Part shown: piece after piece, positions 23,824-32,306 of the stretch
Position numbering within the stretch: position 1 is the first letter of the stretch
Layout of the letters: each line of letters begins with the position of its first letter
NCBI GenBank assembly: GCA_013298565.1
Contig: JAAFIC010000021.1
Location: 1 to 41,269 of the forward strand
DNA length: 41,269 nucleotides
Origin: Alphaproteobacteria bacterium
Lineage (GTDB): Bacteria > Pseudomonadota > Alphaproteobacteria > Elsterales > Elsteraceae
Direction of reading: 5' to 3'
Position numbers and translations under genes: made by a program
The notes under the pieces: model-generated
What the model was told of the DNA's origin: nothing
What the model saw: only the letters and a program-made list of their open reading frames with translations
The model's database searches: none

Positions 23824-23868
23824 AGCAAATCCCGAGCAGACGATTCCATCTGCAACGACGCATTTGCA
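23824..23868 (+). repeat. 45-bp imperfect palindrome, copy 2
   Basis: It begins AGCAAATCCCGAGCAGACG and ends GCAACGACGCATTTGCA; 35 of 45 positions match the copy at 31665-31709, with no gap. Termini AGCAAAT and ATTTGCA are nearly inverted. A TTAGAGC follows 13 bases later, as TAA stop and onward of crcB. Confidence 0.8.
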
Positions 23869-23881
23869 TATCAACTGAACC

Positions 23882-24253
23882 TTAGAGCCTGATAACGGCG
23901 GCCCCTACCCTTACCCCGGCATACCCCAAGGCAACCGATCCCGCCAGATACATCAACGCAGCCCCACTATCCCCCCGGTCGATCAAGCCCGACGCATCCA
24001 GCCCAAACGCCGAAAACGTCGTGAAGCCGCCCAAGATGCCCGTGGTAAAAAACAGCCGCGTATCGGACGAGACCGGCAACGGCCCGGCGAACAGCGCCGT
24101 GAGCAACCCCATCAGAAAACACCCCAGCAAATTCACCGCGAGCGTTCCCCAGGGAAACCCCGTTCCCAACCAACGCCCAACCCCAAGCACGACCAGATAC
24201 CGCGCTGCCGACCCTAATCCGCCACCAAGCGCCACCAGCAGAACCGATTTCAT
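23882..24253 (-). CDS. crcB: Fluoride exporter CrcB/Fluc
   Basis: A 123-residue, four-helix membrane protein. GGGLGSAARYLV in helix 1, NLLGCFLMGLL in helix 2 and GILGGFTTFSAFGLD in helix 3 are the Fluc hallmarks, the last carrying the Phe residues that line the fluoride pore. Fluc forms antiparallel dimers that release fluoride from the cell. The start at 24253 overlaps the rarA stop (ATGA). With its start inside rarA there is no room for a fluoride riboswitch, so expression is probably constitutive with rarA. Confidence 0.95.
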   Translation of the reverse strand: MKSVLLVALGGGLGSAARYLVVLGVGRWLGTGFPWGTLAVNLLGCFLMGLLTALFAGPLPVSSDTRLFFTTGILGGFTTFSAFGLDASGLIDRGDSGAALMYLAGSVALGYAGVRVGAAVIRL

Positions 24254-25560
24254 TCGCCGCCCTCCTGGCGTTTTGCGCGCAGCTTGTCCCAATACTCCAG
24301 CCGCTTACGAATCTCGCGCTCGAAACCGCGTTCGGGCGGATCGTAGAAACGGGTGCGGGGCAGGTTTTCGGGGAAGTAATTCTGCCCGGAAAAACCGTCC
24401 GCCGTATCGTGATCGTAAGCATAGCCCGCGCCATAGCCGATGTCCTTCATCAACCGCGTCGGGGCGTTCAGAATATGCTTGGGCGGCATCATCGAGCCGG
24501 TGTCACGCGCGGCTTTCGCGGCGCCTTTGAAGGCGCGGTAGGTGGCGTTCGACTTGGGGGCGGTCGCGAGATACACTATGGCTTGCGCCAGCGCTAACTC
24601 CCCTTCCGGCGAGCCTAATTTATCGTAAGCCTCCCACGCGGCAATCGCCTGCGGGAGTGCCTGCGGATCGGCCATGCCAATATCTTCTGCGGCAAAGCGC
24701 GTGAGGCGGCGCGCGATGAAATGCGGGTCTTCCCCGCCCAGCAGCATCCGCTGAAACCAATATAGCGCCGCATCCACATCCGAGCCGCGCAAAGACTTAT
24801 GCAGCGCCGAGATGAGGTTATAATGCTCCTCCCGGTCTTTATCGTAGAGCGGCGCGCGCTTTTGCACCGACGCGAGTAGCCCTGCCGAGTCGAGCGGTTC
24901 TAAGTCTTTCAGCGCGAAGAGAGCTTCGGCAAGATTAAGCAAATAGCGCCCGTCGCCATCGGCCAGGGTCAGCAGCAACTCCCGCGCTTCTGAAGTGAGC
25001 GGCAGGGGATGCCTGGTTACGGCTTCCGCCCGCGCCAGCAACACCGCGAGGCCCTTTTCATCCAGACGCTTCAACACGAACACCTGCGCCCGCGACAGGA
25101 CGGCGGCGTTCAAGGAGAACGACGGGTTTTCAGTGGTAGCCCCCACCAAAATAACCGTGCCATCCTCCACCACCGGCAAAAACCCATCCTGCTGCGCGCG
25201 GTTGAAGCGGTGGATTTCGTCGATGAACAGCAGCGTGCCCTGGCCGTTCGCCCGGCGCTTGCCCGCCGCCTCGAACAGTTTCCGCAACTCGGCGATGCCG
25301 GACATGACCGCCGACAGCGGCTCGAACGTCAACCCAGCCTCTGCCGCGAGCAACCGTGCCAGCGTGGTCTTGCCGCAGCCGGGCGGCCCCCACAGGATCA
25401 TTGAGCCTAAGCGTTTGGCCGCCAACATCCGCCCGATGGGGCCGGATGGCCCTAAGAGATGCTCCTGCCCCACAACCTCCGCCAAAGTCGCCGGGCGCAA
25501 GCGGTCAGCCAGCGGTTGCGTGTCGGCCAATGCCGGGGGGAAGAGATCGGTCAACGGCAC
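24250..25560 (-). CDS. rarA: Replication-associated recombination protein A (AAA+ ATPase)
   Basis: A 436-residue RarA/MgsA ATPase that acts at stalled replication forks. Walker A GPPGCGKT is at residues 58-65, Walker B LLFIDE at 110-115, sensor 1 GATTENPSF shortly after, and the C-terminal oligomerisation region shows RGSDVDAALYWFQRML and the end block IGYGAGYAYDHD. The GTG at 25560 overlaps the degP stop as TAGTG; no ATG occurs in frame before residue 45, so GTG is the likely start. crcB overlaps its 3' end by 4 bases. Confidence 0.96.
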   Translation of the reverse strand: MPLTDLFPPALADTQPLADRLRPATLAEVVGQEHLLGPSGPIGRMLAAKRLGSMILWGPPGCGKTTLARLLAAEAGLTFEPLSAVMSGIAELRKLFEAAGKRRANGQGTLLFIDEIHRFNRAQQDGFLPVVEDGTVILVGATTENPSFSLNAAVLSRAQVFVLKRLDEKGLAVLLARAEAVTRHPLPLTSEARELLLTLADGDGRYLLNLAEALFALKDLEPLDSAGLLASVQKRAPLYDKDREEHYNLISALHKSLRGSDVDAALYWFQRMLLGGEDPHFIARRLTRFAAEDIGMADPQALPQAIAAWEAYDKLGSPEGELALAQAIVYLATAPKSNATYRAFKGAAKAARDTGSMMPPKHILNAPTRLMKDIGYGAGYAYDHDTADGFSGQNYFPENLPRTRFYDPPERGFEREIRKRLEYWDKLRAKRQEGGE

Positions 25561-26981
25561 TATTTCTTTCCGAAGGTGTCCGTCAGCACCTCATCGCCGC
25601 GCTTGATGGTGATGCGCCAGGATTGCCCGCGCCCCAGCGCCGCAACGGCATCGCCGACGCTGGTAATCGGCGTGCCGTTCACCTGTTGCAGAACATCGCC
25701 GGGCTGGAAGCCGACCCGCCGGGCGGGGCTGCCTTGTGCCACGTCCACCACGATAACCCCGCGCGACGGGCCGGAGAGACCAAGCTCTTCCACCAAAGCC
25801 GGGGAAAGGTTGGCAATCGTTGCCCCCGCCAACGGCTGCTGGCCTTTCAGCGGGGTAATATCACGCTTCGGGGTTTCCGGCGGGGCGATCAGCTTTGCGG
25901 TCGTGGTCAGCGTTTGTCCTCGGCGCAGCAGTGTGAAGGTTGCCGTTTCGCCAATCGGTTGGGTGGCGATGCGAAAGCGCAGGGCTTCCGGGTCCGGCAC
26001 CTCCTTGCCATTGAAGGCGGTAATCACGTCGCCCGCGCGAATGCCGGCCTGAGCCGCCGGGCTATCTGGGTGAACGTCCGCGATCAGCACGCCCGAAGGC
26101 CGGGTGAGGCCGAGGCTTGCGGCCACATCCTGCGTTACCGGCTGGCCCGAGCCGCCGAACCACGCGCGCACGATCTTGCCGTTGCGCGCCGCATCGTCCG
26201 ACAGCACGGTTCGCACCATATTCGCCGGAATGGCAAAGCCAATGCCAATCGAGCCACCGGAACGCGAGTAAATGGCGGTATTGATGCCCGCCAGCCGCCC
26301 GTCCATCGTTACCAGCGCGCCACCGGAGTTGCCGGGGTTGATGGCCGCATCGGTTTGAATAAAGAAATTATAGTCCGTAATCCCCGTATTGGTGCGCGCG
26401 AGTGCCGAAACAATGCCCTGCGTTACCGTCTGTCCAACGCCGAAGGGATTGCCGATCGCCAGCACTAAATCCCCCACCTGTACTTGGTCGCTATCAAGCA
26501 GTTGCAGGGTTGGCAGCACTTCTTTGCCCGCATCAATCTTCAACACCGCCAGATCAACCCGCTCGTCGGAGCGCAGCACCTTAGCATCGAACTCCCGCCG
26601 ATCCGCCAGAACCACGCTGATTTCATCGGCGTCTTTGATGACGTGGAAATTCGTTACCACTAGCCCATCGGCCCGTAAGATCACCCCGGACCCCAGCGAG
26701 TTCTGCACGCGCTCGCGACTGGGGCCAACCGGCAGCCGGTCGCCGAAGAATTGACGGAAGAACGGATCGTTCAACAGCGGCGATAGCGCCGCCTGCTCCC
26801 GCACACGCTTCTTCGTGTAGATATTTACCACGGCAGGCGCGGCTTGGCGCACCACTGGCGCGAACGACAGGCTGACCTGCTCCCTGCTTTGCGGTACGAT
26901 GCGCTGCGGGGTTTGCGCCGCCGCCGGTATCGCCAGCAACATGCCCCCGATGACGACGAGTAGGTTCAGCTTTTTCAACAC
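25560..26981 (-). CDS. degP: Do-family periplasmic serine endopeptidase (DegP/HtrA)
   Basis: A 473-residue periplasmic protease. A signal peptide (about 1-22, ending AIPAAAQ) precedes the trypsin-like domain with H113 in NFHVIKD, D143 in ERVDLAVLKID and S219 in NPGNSGGALV. Two PDZ domains follow (about 265-360 and 385-465), the second starting ANLSPALVEELGLSG. It degrades or refolds damaged envelope proteins. I place the start at the GTG at 26981, which has GAGAGAGGG 7 bases upstream; the open frame continues further but into the rplQ terminator, so earlier starts are unlikely. It opens the block that continues with rarA. Confidence 0.93.
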   Translation of the reverse strand: MLKKLNLLVVIGGMLLAIPAAAQTPQRIVPQSREQVSLSFAPVVRQAAPAVVNIYTKKRVREQAALSPLLNDPFFRQFFGDRLPVGPSRERVQNSLGSGVILRADGLVVTNFHVIKDADEISVVLADRREFDAKVLRSDERVDLAVLKIDAGKEVLPTLQLLDSDQVQVGDLVLAIGNPFGVGQTVTQGIVSALARTNTGITDYNFFIQTDAAINPGNSGGALVTMDGRLAGINTAIYSRSGGSIGIGFAIPANMVRTVLSDDAARNGKIVRAWFGGSGQPVTQDVAASLGLTRPSGVLIADVHPDSPAAQAGIRAGDVITAFNGKEVPDPEALRFRIATQPIGETATFTLLRRGQTLTTTAKLIAPPETPKRDITPLKGQQPLAGATIANLSPALVEELGLSGPSRGVIVVDVAQGSPARRVGFQPGDVLQQVNGTPITSVGDAVAALGRGQSWRITIKRGDEVLTDTFGKK

Positions 26982-27030
26982 CCTGCGTCCCTCTCTCTGC
27001 CAAGCTGCCGACCCGGAAAATTTTATAATA

Positions 27031-27062
27031 AGAAAAGGCGGCCCCGCGCAGGAGCCGCCTTT
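27031..27062 (-). terminator. Terminator of the ribosomal operon
   Basis: On the minus strand AAAGGCGGC pairs with GCCGCCTTT (9 bp) around an 11-base loop and is followed by a T-rich tail TCTTATTAT. It lies about 30 bases after the rplQ stop. Confidence 0.9.
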
Positions 27063-27090
27063 GATACGCGCATCGCAGAAAGTTAAAGGC

Positions 27091-27504
27091 TTACGCCGCA
27101 ACATCTTCTTCGTAGAGTTGGCCCGAATCGAGGCCCTTAGCAGTCTTATCGCGGTCAACCAGTTCGATCACGGCCATCGGAGCGGCATCGCCATACCGGA
27201 AACCCGCCTTCAAGACGCGCGTGTAGCCGCCCGCGCGGGCATCGTAGCGTTTGGCAATGGCATCGAACAGCTTGCGCGTCACGACTTCATCTTGCAGCAC
27301 TGCGAGCGCCTGACGGCGCGCGTGCAGATCGCCGCGCTTGCCGAGCGTGATCAACTTTTCGACGATCGGGCGCAGATCCTTTGCCTTCGGCAAGGTCGTA
27401 GTGATCTGCTCGTGCTTAATCAGAGCCACGGCCATATTCGCGAACATGGCCTTGCGGTGGCTGCTGGTGCGGTTCAGTTTCCGACCGCTCATACCGTGAC
27501 GCAT
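27091..27504 (-). CDS. rplQ: 50S ribosomal protein L17
   Basis: A 137-residue L17. The start [20 protein letters not shown] is invariant in the family, and [20 protein letters not shown] follows. It sits near the exit tunnel of the large subunit. Last gene of the alpha operon, after rpoA, with a GGTAGAG sequence as a modest ribosome-binding site and a strong terminator behind it. Confidence 0.98.
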   Translation of the reverse strand: MRHGMSGRKLNRTSSHRKAMFANMAVALIKHEQITTTLPKAKDLRPIVEKLITLGKRGDLHARRQALAVLQDEVVTRKLFDAIAKRYDARAGGYTRVLKAGFRYGDAAPMAVIELVDRDKTAKGLDSGQLYEEDVAA

Positions 27505-27592
27505 TTTTCTCTACCTTTTCAGCGGACCTACCGGCGGGGGGCTGATCACCAGCGCCGCGCGACAGGGGTTTCCGTTAACCTGGGATAACTGA

Positions 27593-28609
27593 TCAATAAG
27601 GCTCTTCGAGCCGTTTTGCCAGTTCTTCGATATTTTCCGGCGGCCAGCCGGGGATTTCGAGACCAAGATGCAGGCCCATCTGTGCCAGCACTTCCTTGAT
27701 TTCGTTCAACGACTTCCGACCAAAATTGGGCGTACGCAGCATTTCGGCTTCGGTCTTCTGTACAAGATCGCCAATATACACAATATTGTCGTTCTTGAGG
27801 CAGTTGGCCGAACGAACCGAAAGTTCCAGTTCGTCCACCTTACGCAGCAAGTTCTTGTTGAACGGCAGATCGTTGGCACGATCTTCCTCAGCAGGGGCCT
27901 GCGGCTCTTCAAAGTTGATGAACAGCGCAAGCTGATCCTGAAGAATACGGGCTGCCAGCGCAACCGCATCTTCCGGCGTTACCGCGCCATTGGTTTCAAT
28001 CCGCATCGACAACTTGTCGTAATCGGTCTGCTGGCCAACGCGGGTGTTTTCCACCTTGTAGCTGACTTTGCGGACCGGTGAGAACAAGGCATCGACCGGA
28101 ATAAGACCAATCGGCGCATCTTCAGGACGGTTCAACGATGCAGGCACGTAGCCTTTACCGCGACTAACCGACATTTCCATTGAAAGCTTTGCCCCGGCAT
28201 CTAGGTGACAAATCACCAAATCAGGGTTCATCACTTCAATGTCTGCGCCAGTTTCGATCATACCTGCCGTAACAGCGCAAGGGCCAGTAGCCCGCAACCG
28301 CACGCGCTTGCCCTCTTCCGAGTGCATCCGCAGCGCCAGCGCCTTCACGTTCAGAACAATGTCCGTCACGTCTTCGCGCACGCCCGGCACCGAGGAGAAC
28401 TCGTGCAGCACGCCATCAATGTGAATCGACGTTACCGCCGCGCCTTGCAGCGACGACAGCAGAATGCGCCGCAGCGCGTTCCCCAGCGTCAAACCCAGGC
28501 CGCGCTCCAGCGGGTCGGCAACTGCCGTCGCAACGCGCGCCGGATCGTCGCCAGCCTCGACGCTCAGCTTGTTCGGCTTAATCAAGCCCTGCCAATTTTT
28601 CTGGATCAC
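27593..28609 (-). CDS. rpoA: DNA-directed RNA polymerase subunit alpha
   Basis: A 338-residue alpha subunit. The N-terminal domain (1 to about 230) for dimerisation and beta/beta' assembly shows [20 protein letters not shown]. After a linker, the C-terminal domain contains [20 protein letters not shown] and [16 protein letters not shown], which contact UP elements and activators. The start is a GTG at 28609 ([12 protein letters not shown]), with AAGGGA upstream; there is no ATG at the family start. A large hairpin lies between rpsK and this gene. No rpsD gene lies in between, unlike in E. coli. Confidence 0.97.
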   Translation of the reverse strand: MIQKNWQGLIKPNKLSVEAGDDPARVATAVADPLERGLGLTLGNALRRILLSSLQGAAVTSIHIDGVLHEFSSVPGVREDVTDIVLNVKALALRMHSEEGKRVRLRATGPCAVTAGMIETGADIEVMNPDLVICHLDAGAKLSMEMSVSRGKGYVPASLNRPEDAPIGLIPVDALFSPVRKVSYKVENTRVGQQTDYDKLSMRIETNGAVTPEDAVALAARILQDQLALFINFEEPQAPAEEDRANDLPFNKNLLRKVDELELSVRSANCLKNDNIVYIGDLVQKTEAEMLRTPNFGRKSLNEIKEVLAQMGLHLGLEIPGWPPENIEELAKRLEEPY

Positions 28610-28698
28610 GGGACGATTTCCCTTGTGTGCTATCACGCCAACCAATGCCAACGATGGAGCGTTATTACCCCAGTCGCAGACGCCCGACAACGAGAACA

Positions 28699-28738
28699 GG
28701 CCTGTCCGTACCGGATGACTCCCGGACACGGACAGGCC
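28699..28738. other. Long hairpin between rpsK and rpoA
   Basis: GGCCTGTCCGT (28699-28709) and ACGGACAGGCC (28728-28738) form a perfect 11-bp stem; an inner CCGG/CCGG pair can extend it. No T run follows on the minus strand, so it is more likely an RNA-processing or regulatory structure than a terminator. Confidence 0.7.
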
Positions 28739-28753
28739 GGTTGACCCGCAAAA

Positions 28754-29146
28754 TCAGACGCGGCGCCGCTTCGGCGGACGGCAACCATTGTGGGGGATCG
28801 AAGTAACATCGCGAATGGATGTCACTGCAAAACCCACGGACTGCAAAGCGCGAAGCGCCGATTCACGGCCAGCGCCCGGCCCCTTCACTTCGACTTCCAG
28901 CGTACGCATTCCATGTTCCATTGCCTTGCGACCGGCATCTTCAGCAGCCATCTGGGCAGCATAGGGAGTCGATTTACGGCTCCCCTTGAAACCCTTCGTG
29001 CCCGAAGACGACCAAGCAATCACGTTGCCCTGTGCATCGGTGATGGTAATCATGGTGTTATTGAACGTCGAGTTAACGTGAGCCACACCCGACGTAATGT
29101 TCTTGCGCTCGCGGCGGCGAATGCGCGTAGCAGGAGCCTTGGCCAT
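28754..29146 (-). CDS. rpsK: 30S ribosomal protein S11
   Basis: A 130-residue S11 of the platform of the small subunit, near the E-site mRNA path. [36 protein letters not shown] and the C-terminal [18 protein letters not shown] match closely; the NG pair near the end is the site that forms isoaspartate in E. coli. The start follows rpsM by 12 bases. Confidence 0.98.
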   Translation of the reverse strand: MAKAPATRIRRRERKNITSGVAHVNSTFNNTMITITDAQGNVIAWSSSGTKGFKGSRKSTPYAAQMAAEDAGRKAMEHGMRTLEVEVKGPGAGRESALRALQSVGFAVTSIRDVTSIPHNGCRPPKRRRV

Positions 29147-29158
29147 AAACCTTTATCC

Positions 29159-29527
29159 TTACTTCTTCTTACCGGCGATCGGCTTCGCCTTGCCCTTGCG
29201 CGTGCGGGCATTGGTATGGGTCCGTTGACCCCGTACCGGCAACCCTTTGCGATGGCGCAGACCACGGTAGCAGCCGAGATCCATCAGCCGCTTAATCTGC
29301 ATGGCGACCCGACGACGCAGATCCCCTTCCACCGTATGATCCCGGTCAATCAGTTCACGAATACGAAGAACTTCGTCGTCGTTCAGCTGATGCACCCGGC
29401 GTTCAGGTGCAAAACCGAGTTGGACGCAAATGTCGTGGGAGGTCTTACGGCCAATGCCGAAAATATAGGTAAGGCCAATCTCCACGCGCTTCTGCGTCGG
29501 AATGTTCACGCCTGCGATGCGCGCCAC
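29159..29527 (-). CDS. rpsM: 30S ribosomal protein S13
   Basis: A 122-residue S13 of the small-subunit head, forming bridges to the large subunit. The start [20 protein letters not shown], the helix-two-turn-helix region, and the C-terminus [20 protein letters not shown] are typical. First gene of the alpha operon, preceded by a near-consensus promoter and an AAGGAG ribosome-binding site 8 bases before the ATG. Confidence 0.98.
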   Translation of the reverse strand: MARIAGVNIPTQKRVEIGLTYIFGIGRKTSHDICVQLGFAPERRVHQLNDDEVLRIRELIDRDHTVEGDLRRRVAMQIKRLMDLGCYRGLRHRKGLPVRGQRTHTNARTRKGKAKPIAGKKK

Positions 29528-29600
29528 GCTTTAACTCCTTAAAAAGAGGGTTGACGCTTGTCCGCCGACCCTATCCAGCACCATCCAATAGAGGGGGCGC

Positions 29601-29628
29601 ATTATAGGCGGACAGACTTAAGAGTCAA
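29601..29628 (-). promoter_or_regulatory. Sigma70-type promoter of the alpha operon
   Basis: On the minus strand TTGACT (29623-29628), a 16-base spacer and TATAAT (29601-29606) form a near-consensus promoter. Transcription should begin near 29594, giving a leader of about 67 bases before rpsM. GGCGGAC at 29607-29613, within the spacer, is inversely repeated as GTCCGCC at 29560-29566. Confidence 0.8.
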
Positions 29629-29633
29629 TCCAT

Positions 29634-30290
29634 TCAAACTTTGCCCGACTGAAGAACCTCTTCAACCGAGCGCGTTACATCGGCGATGTCCGCCATTCCA
29701 TCAATCGTCCGCAGAACACCCCTATCCCGGTAGTATGGCAGGATCGGCGTTGTCTGATCGCGATACACTTTCAGCCGGGCGGAAACGGCATCAACCGTAT
29801 CATCCGCACGACGAATAAACTCGGTACCCCCGCAGCTATCGCAGACGCCTGCGGCTTTGGGCTGCTTAAACACATCGTGATACCCCGTACCACAGTTCTT
29901 GCACGTGTAGCGGCCTGTGATGCGCTCGGTTAGCGCGGCCTCGTCCACCCGCATTTCGATAACATGATCGAGCCTCAAGCCCCTGGCCACCAGCATCGCA
30001 TCCAGCCCTTCGGCCTGCGCCACCGTACGCGGGAACCCATCCAGAATAAAGCCCTTCACACAATCCGGCTGGGCGACGCGCTCGGCGATCATATCTATCA
30101 TCAGCGTGTCGGGCATCAATTGCCCTGCTGCCATCACCCGCTTGGCTTCTTGCCCTAACTCACTGCCCGAGGCCACCACTGTACGCAACATGTCGCCCGT
30201 GGAAAGCTGCACCAGACCGTGCGTATCCTGTAGATATCGTGCCTGTGTGCCTTTACCCGCACCCGGTGGCCCCAACAGAATTATGTTCAT
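29634..30290 (-). CDS. adk: Adenylate kinase
   Basis: A 218-residue adenylate kinase interconverting ATP, AMP and ADP. The P-loop GPPGAGKGT is at 7-15, AMP-binding STGDMLR and the segment GFILDGFPRT follow. The LID domain is the long form with four cysteines (CKNC...CDSC), which binds a structural zinc. The start overlaps the secY stop (ATGA), so the two are translationally coupled, the usual bacterial arrangement. Confidence 0.97.
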   Translation of the reverse strand: MNIILLGPPGAGKGTQARYLQDTHGLVQLSTGDMLRTVVASGSELGQEAKRVMAAGQLMPDTLMIDMIAERVAQPDCVKGFILDGFPRTVAQAEGLDAMLVARGLRLDHVIEMRVDEAALTERITGRYTCKNCGTGYHDVFKQPKAAGVCDSCGGTEFIRRADDTVDAVSARLKVYRDQTTPILPYYRDRGVLRTIDGMADIADVTRSVEEVLQSGKV

Positions 30291-31639
30291 CCACGCCTCC
30301 CTCGCAGTTTGGCCTTTTTAATAAGACCTTCGTATTGATGCGCTACCAAATGCGAATGGACCTGAGCCACCGTGTCAATCGTTACCGTAACGACGATAAG
30401 CAGGCTTGTTCCACCAAAGTAGAAGGGCACCGAGTACTGCGAGATGAGGATTTCGGGAAGAGCGCAAATTGCCGCGATGTAAACCGCCCCCAACACCGTT
30501 AACCGTGTCAAAACATGGTCGAGATGGTCAGCGGTGTTCTTACCGGGCCGAATTCCAGGGATAAAACCGCCATGCTTCTTCAAATTATCTGCCGTCTCCA
30601 CCGGGTTGAACACGATGGCCGTGTAGAAAAAAGAGAAGAATAGGATCATGCCAATGTAAAGGGCAAGGTAAAGCGGTGCGCCGTGGGCGAGATTATCGCC
30701 AATCCAGCGCAATACGGGTGGCAGATCCGTCGTTGCCTGACCGGAGAAACCCACAATCGTACTCGGAAGCAGCAGCAGCGAGCTTGCAAAGATCGGCGGA
30801 ATCACACCGGCGGTATTGAGCTTAAGTGGCAGATGGCTCGATTCCCCTCCAAACACCCGATTGCCCTGCTGGCGCTTCGGATATTGGATCAGGATGCGCC
30901 GTTGAGCACGCTCCATGAAAACAATGAAGAGCACAACGCCAACAACTAGGCCCAAGAGAAGGATAATAAAGGCCGCCGACAGCGCGCCCGTCCGCCCCAA
31001 CTCCAGCGTTCCCGCCAGTGCGCTCGGCAAGTTCGCGACGATACCAGCGAAAATGATCAACGAGATGCCGTTACCAACACCGCGCGCCGTGATCTGCTCC
31101 CCAAGCCACATCACGAACATAGTCCCGCCCACCAGCGTTATAACTGCGGTGATACGGAAGAACATGCCAGGATCAATCACTGCCGACCCCGACGGCCCTT
31201 GAAAGCTCTCAAGCCCTATTGCCATGCCATAGGCTTGGCCAGTAGCGAGAAGCACTGTCAAATAGCGTGTGTATTGATTGAGAACCTTACGGCCACTCTC
31301 GCCTTCCTTTTTCAAGGTTTCCAGGCGCGGGCTGACCGCTGTCATCAACTGAACGATAATCGAGGCCGAGATATAGGGCATGATATTGAGAGCGAACACG
31401 GTCATTCGACCGAGCGCGCCCCCCGCCAGCATGTCGAACATGCCGAGAATACCACCCGCATTCTGTTTGAAAATCTCACTCAGAACCAACGGGTCAATGC
31501 CCGGCAGGGGAATGTAAGTCCCCAGCCTGTACACAACGAGTGCGGCCAGCGTGAACCAAATGCGCGACTTCAGCTCAGTCGCCTTGGAAAAAGCGCTGAA
31601 GTTGATATTTGCAGCGAGTTGTTCTGCAGCAGATGCCAT
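30287..31639 (-). CDS. secY: Preprotein translocase subunit SecY
   Basis: A 450-residue, ten-helix channel protein through which Sec substrates cross or enter the inner membrane. Family segments include RIWFTLAALVVYRLGTYIPL PGI (with a break), the plug-side MFDMLAGGALGRMTVFALNI, EQITARGVGNGISLIIF and, in the C-terminal half, FNPVETADNLKKHGGFIPGI RPG (broken). It is separated from rplO by 125 bases that hold a T-tailed hairpin and a copy of the 45-bp repeat, the largest gap inside the ribosomal operon besides that before rpoA. Confidence 0.98.
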   Translation of the reverse strand: MASAAEQLAANINFSAFSKATELKSRIWFTLAALVVYRLGTYIPLPGIDPLVLSEIFKQNAGGILGMFDMLAGGALGRMTVFALNIMPYISASIIVQLMTAVSPRLETLKKEGESGRKVLNQYTRYLTVLLATGQAYGMAIGLESFQGPSGSAVIDPGMFFRITAVITLVGGTMFVMWLGEQITARGVGNGISLIIFAGIVANLPSALAGTLELGRTGALSAAFIILLLGLVVGVVLFIVFMERAQRRILIQYPKRQQGNRVFGGESSHLPLKLNTAGVIPPIFASSLLLLPSTIVGFSGQATTDLPPVLRWIGDNLAHGAPLYLALYIGMILFFSFFYTAIVFNPVETADNLKKHGGFIPGIRPGKNTADHLDHVLTRLTVLGAVYIAAICALPEILISQYSVPFYFGGTSLLIVVTVTIDTVAQVHSHLVAHQYEGLIKKAKLRGRRG

Positions 31640-31664
31640 CAGGTTATAAACCGCCAGCCGTTAG

Positions 31665-31709
31665 AGCAAATCGCAAGCGAGTGAAACCATCCGCAACGAC
31701 GCATTTGCT
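31665..31709 (+). repeat. 45-bp imperfect palindrome, copy 3
   Basis: It begins AGCAAATCGCAAGCGAG and ends GCAACGACGCATTTGCT, with perfect 7-bp inverted ends AGCAAAT/ATTTGCT. TTAG precedes it, giving TTAGAGCAAAT as in copy 1. It lies in the leader of secY, 26 bases upstream of the start. Confidence 0.85.
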
Positions 31710-31757
31710 AAAAAAACAATATCTTAGAGCATCTGCGGGAACCGAAGATGCTCTAAG
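31710..31757 (-). terminator. T-tailed hairpin between rplO and secY
   Basis: On the minus strand CTTAGAGCATCT pairs perfectly with AGATGCTCTAAG (31723-31757, 11-base loop), followed by ATATTG and seven T. It starts 8 bases after the rplO stop. In form it is a rho-independent terminator; within an operon it may act as an attenuator or RNA-stability element. Confidence 0.65.
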
Positions 31758-31764
31758 AGATAAA

Positions 31765-32241
31765 CTAGGCTTTCGTCGTAGCCGAGGCTGGCAGAACAAC
31801 TGTGCCGCCTGCCTTTTCCACTGCCGCAACTGCCGCCGGGCTGGCCGCATCGAGTTCGATGGTCAGCTTTACCGTCAGCTCACCCTTTGCCAGCAAGCGC
31901 GTGGGCGCATCGGCAATGCGGATAAGACCAGCAGCTGCCAAAATGGCCCCTGTAATGGCTTGATCGGCAGGCAAACGGCCCTCATCAATGGCTTTCTGAA
32001 TCGAGCCAACATTGATGACCTGGAAAGTCTTGCGGAAAATGTTCGTGAAGCCGCGCTTCGGCAGACGCCGATAGAGGGGCATCTGACCGCCTTCAAAACC
32101 ACCAATGGCCACGCCAGTGCGGGACTTTTGCCCCTTCACGCCGCTACCCGAGGTTTTGCCCTTGCCAGAGCCGATACCGCGACCGACACGCATCCGGCGC
32201 TTTCGCGCGCCTTCATTGTCCCGGATTTCGTTGAGTTTCAT
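31765..32241 (-). CDS. rplO: 50S ribosomal protein L15
   Basis: A 158-residue L15, a late-binding large-subunit protein. [32 protein letters not shown] (with a break) and [20 protein letters not shown] are the family blocks. A GAGGAG ribosome-binding site follows directly on the T run of an upstream hairpin. It is flanked on both sides by terminator-like hairpins, so its dosage may be set differently from its neighbours. Confidence 0.98.
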   Translation of the reverse strand: MKLNEIRDNEGARKRRMRVGRGIGSGKGKTSGSGVKGQKSRTGVAIGGFEGGQMPLYRRLPKRGFTNIFRKTFQVINVGSIQKAIDEGRLPADQAITGAILAAAGLIRIADAPTRLLAKGELTVKLTIELDAASPAAVAAVEKAGGTVVLPASATTKA

Positions 32242-32254
32242 GGTATTCTCCTCG

Positions 32255-32284
32255 GAAAAAGGGGCGGGATGTTGCCATCCCGCC
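32255..32284 (-). terminator. GNRA-capped hairpin with T tract before rplO
   Basis: On the minus strand GGCGGGATG-GCAA-CATCCCGCC is a perfect 9-bp stem with a GCAA tetraloop, followed by CC and five T, immediately before the rplO ribosome-binding site. It has all features of a rho-independent terminator or attenuator. Confidence 0.7.
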
Positions 32285-32306
32285 TAACCAAACGTCCCTT
32301 TACGGG

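Noticed and set aside
23810-23881. Longer N-terminus for the pseudouridine synthase
   Set aside because: The extension would translate the 45-bp repeat and lacks family similarity; the start at 23809 has a strong ribosome-binding site.
24254-24330. Fluoride riboswitch before crcB
   Set aside because: The upstream sequence is the coding end of rarA and the genes overlap; no riboswitch fold was recognised.
26982-27158. Upstream extension of the degP-type protease
   Set aside because: It would run through the rplQ terminator and precede the signal peptide by about 60 non-hydrophobic residues.
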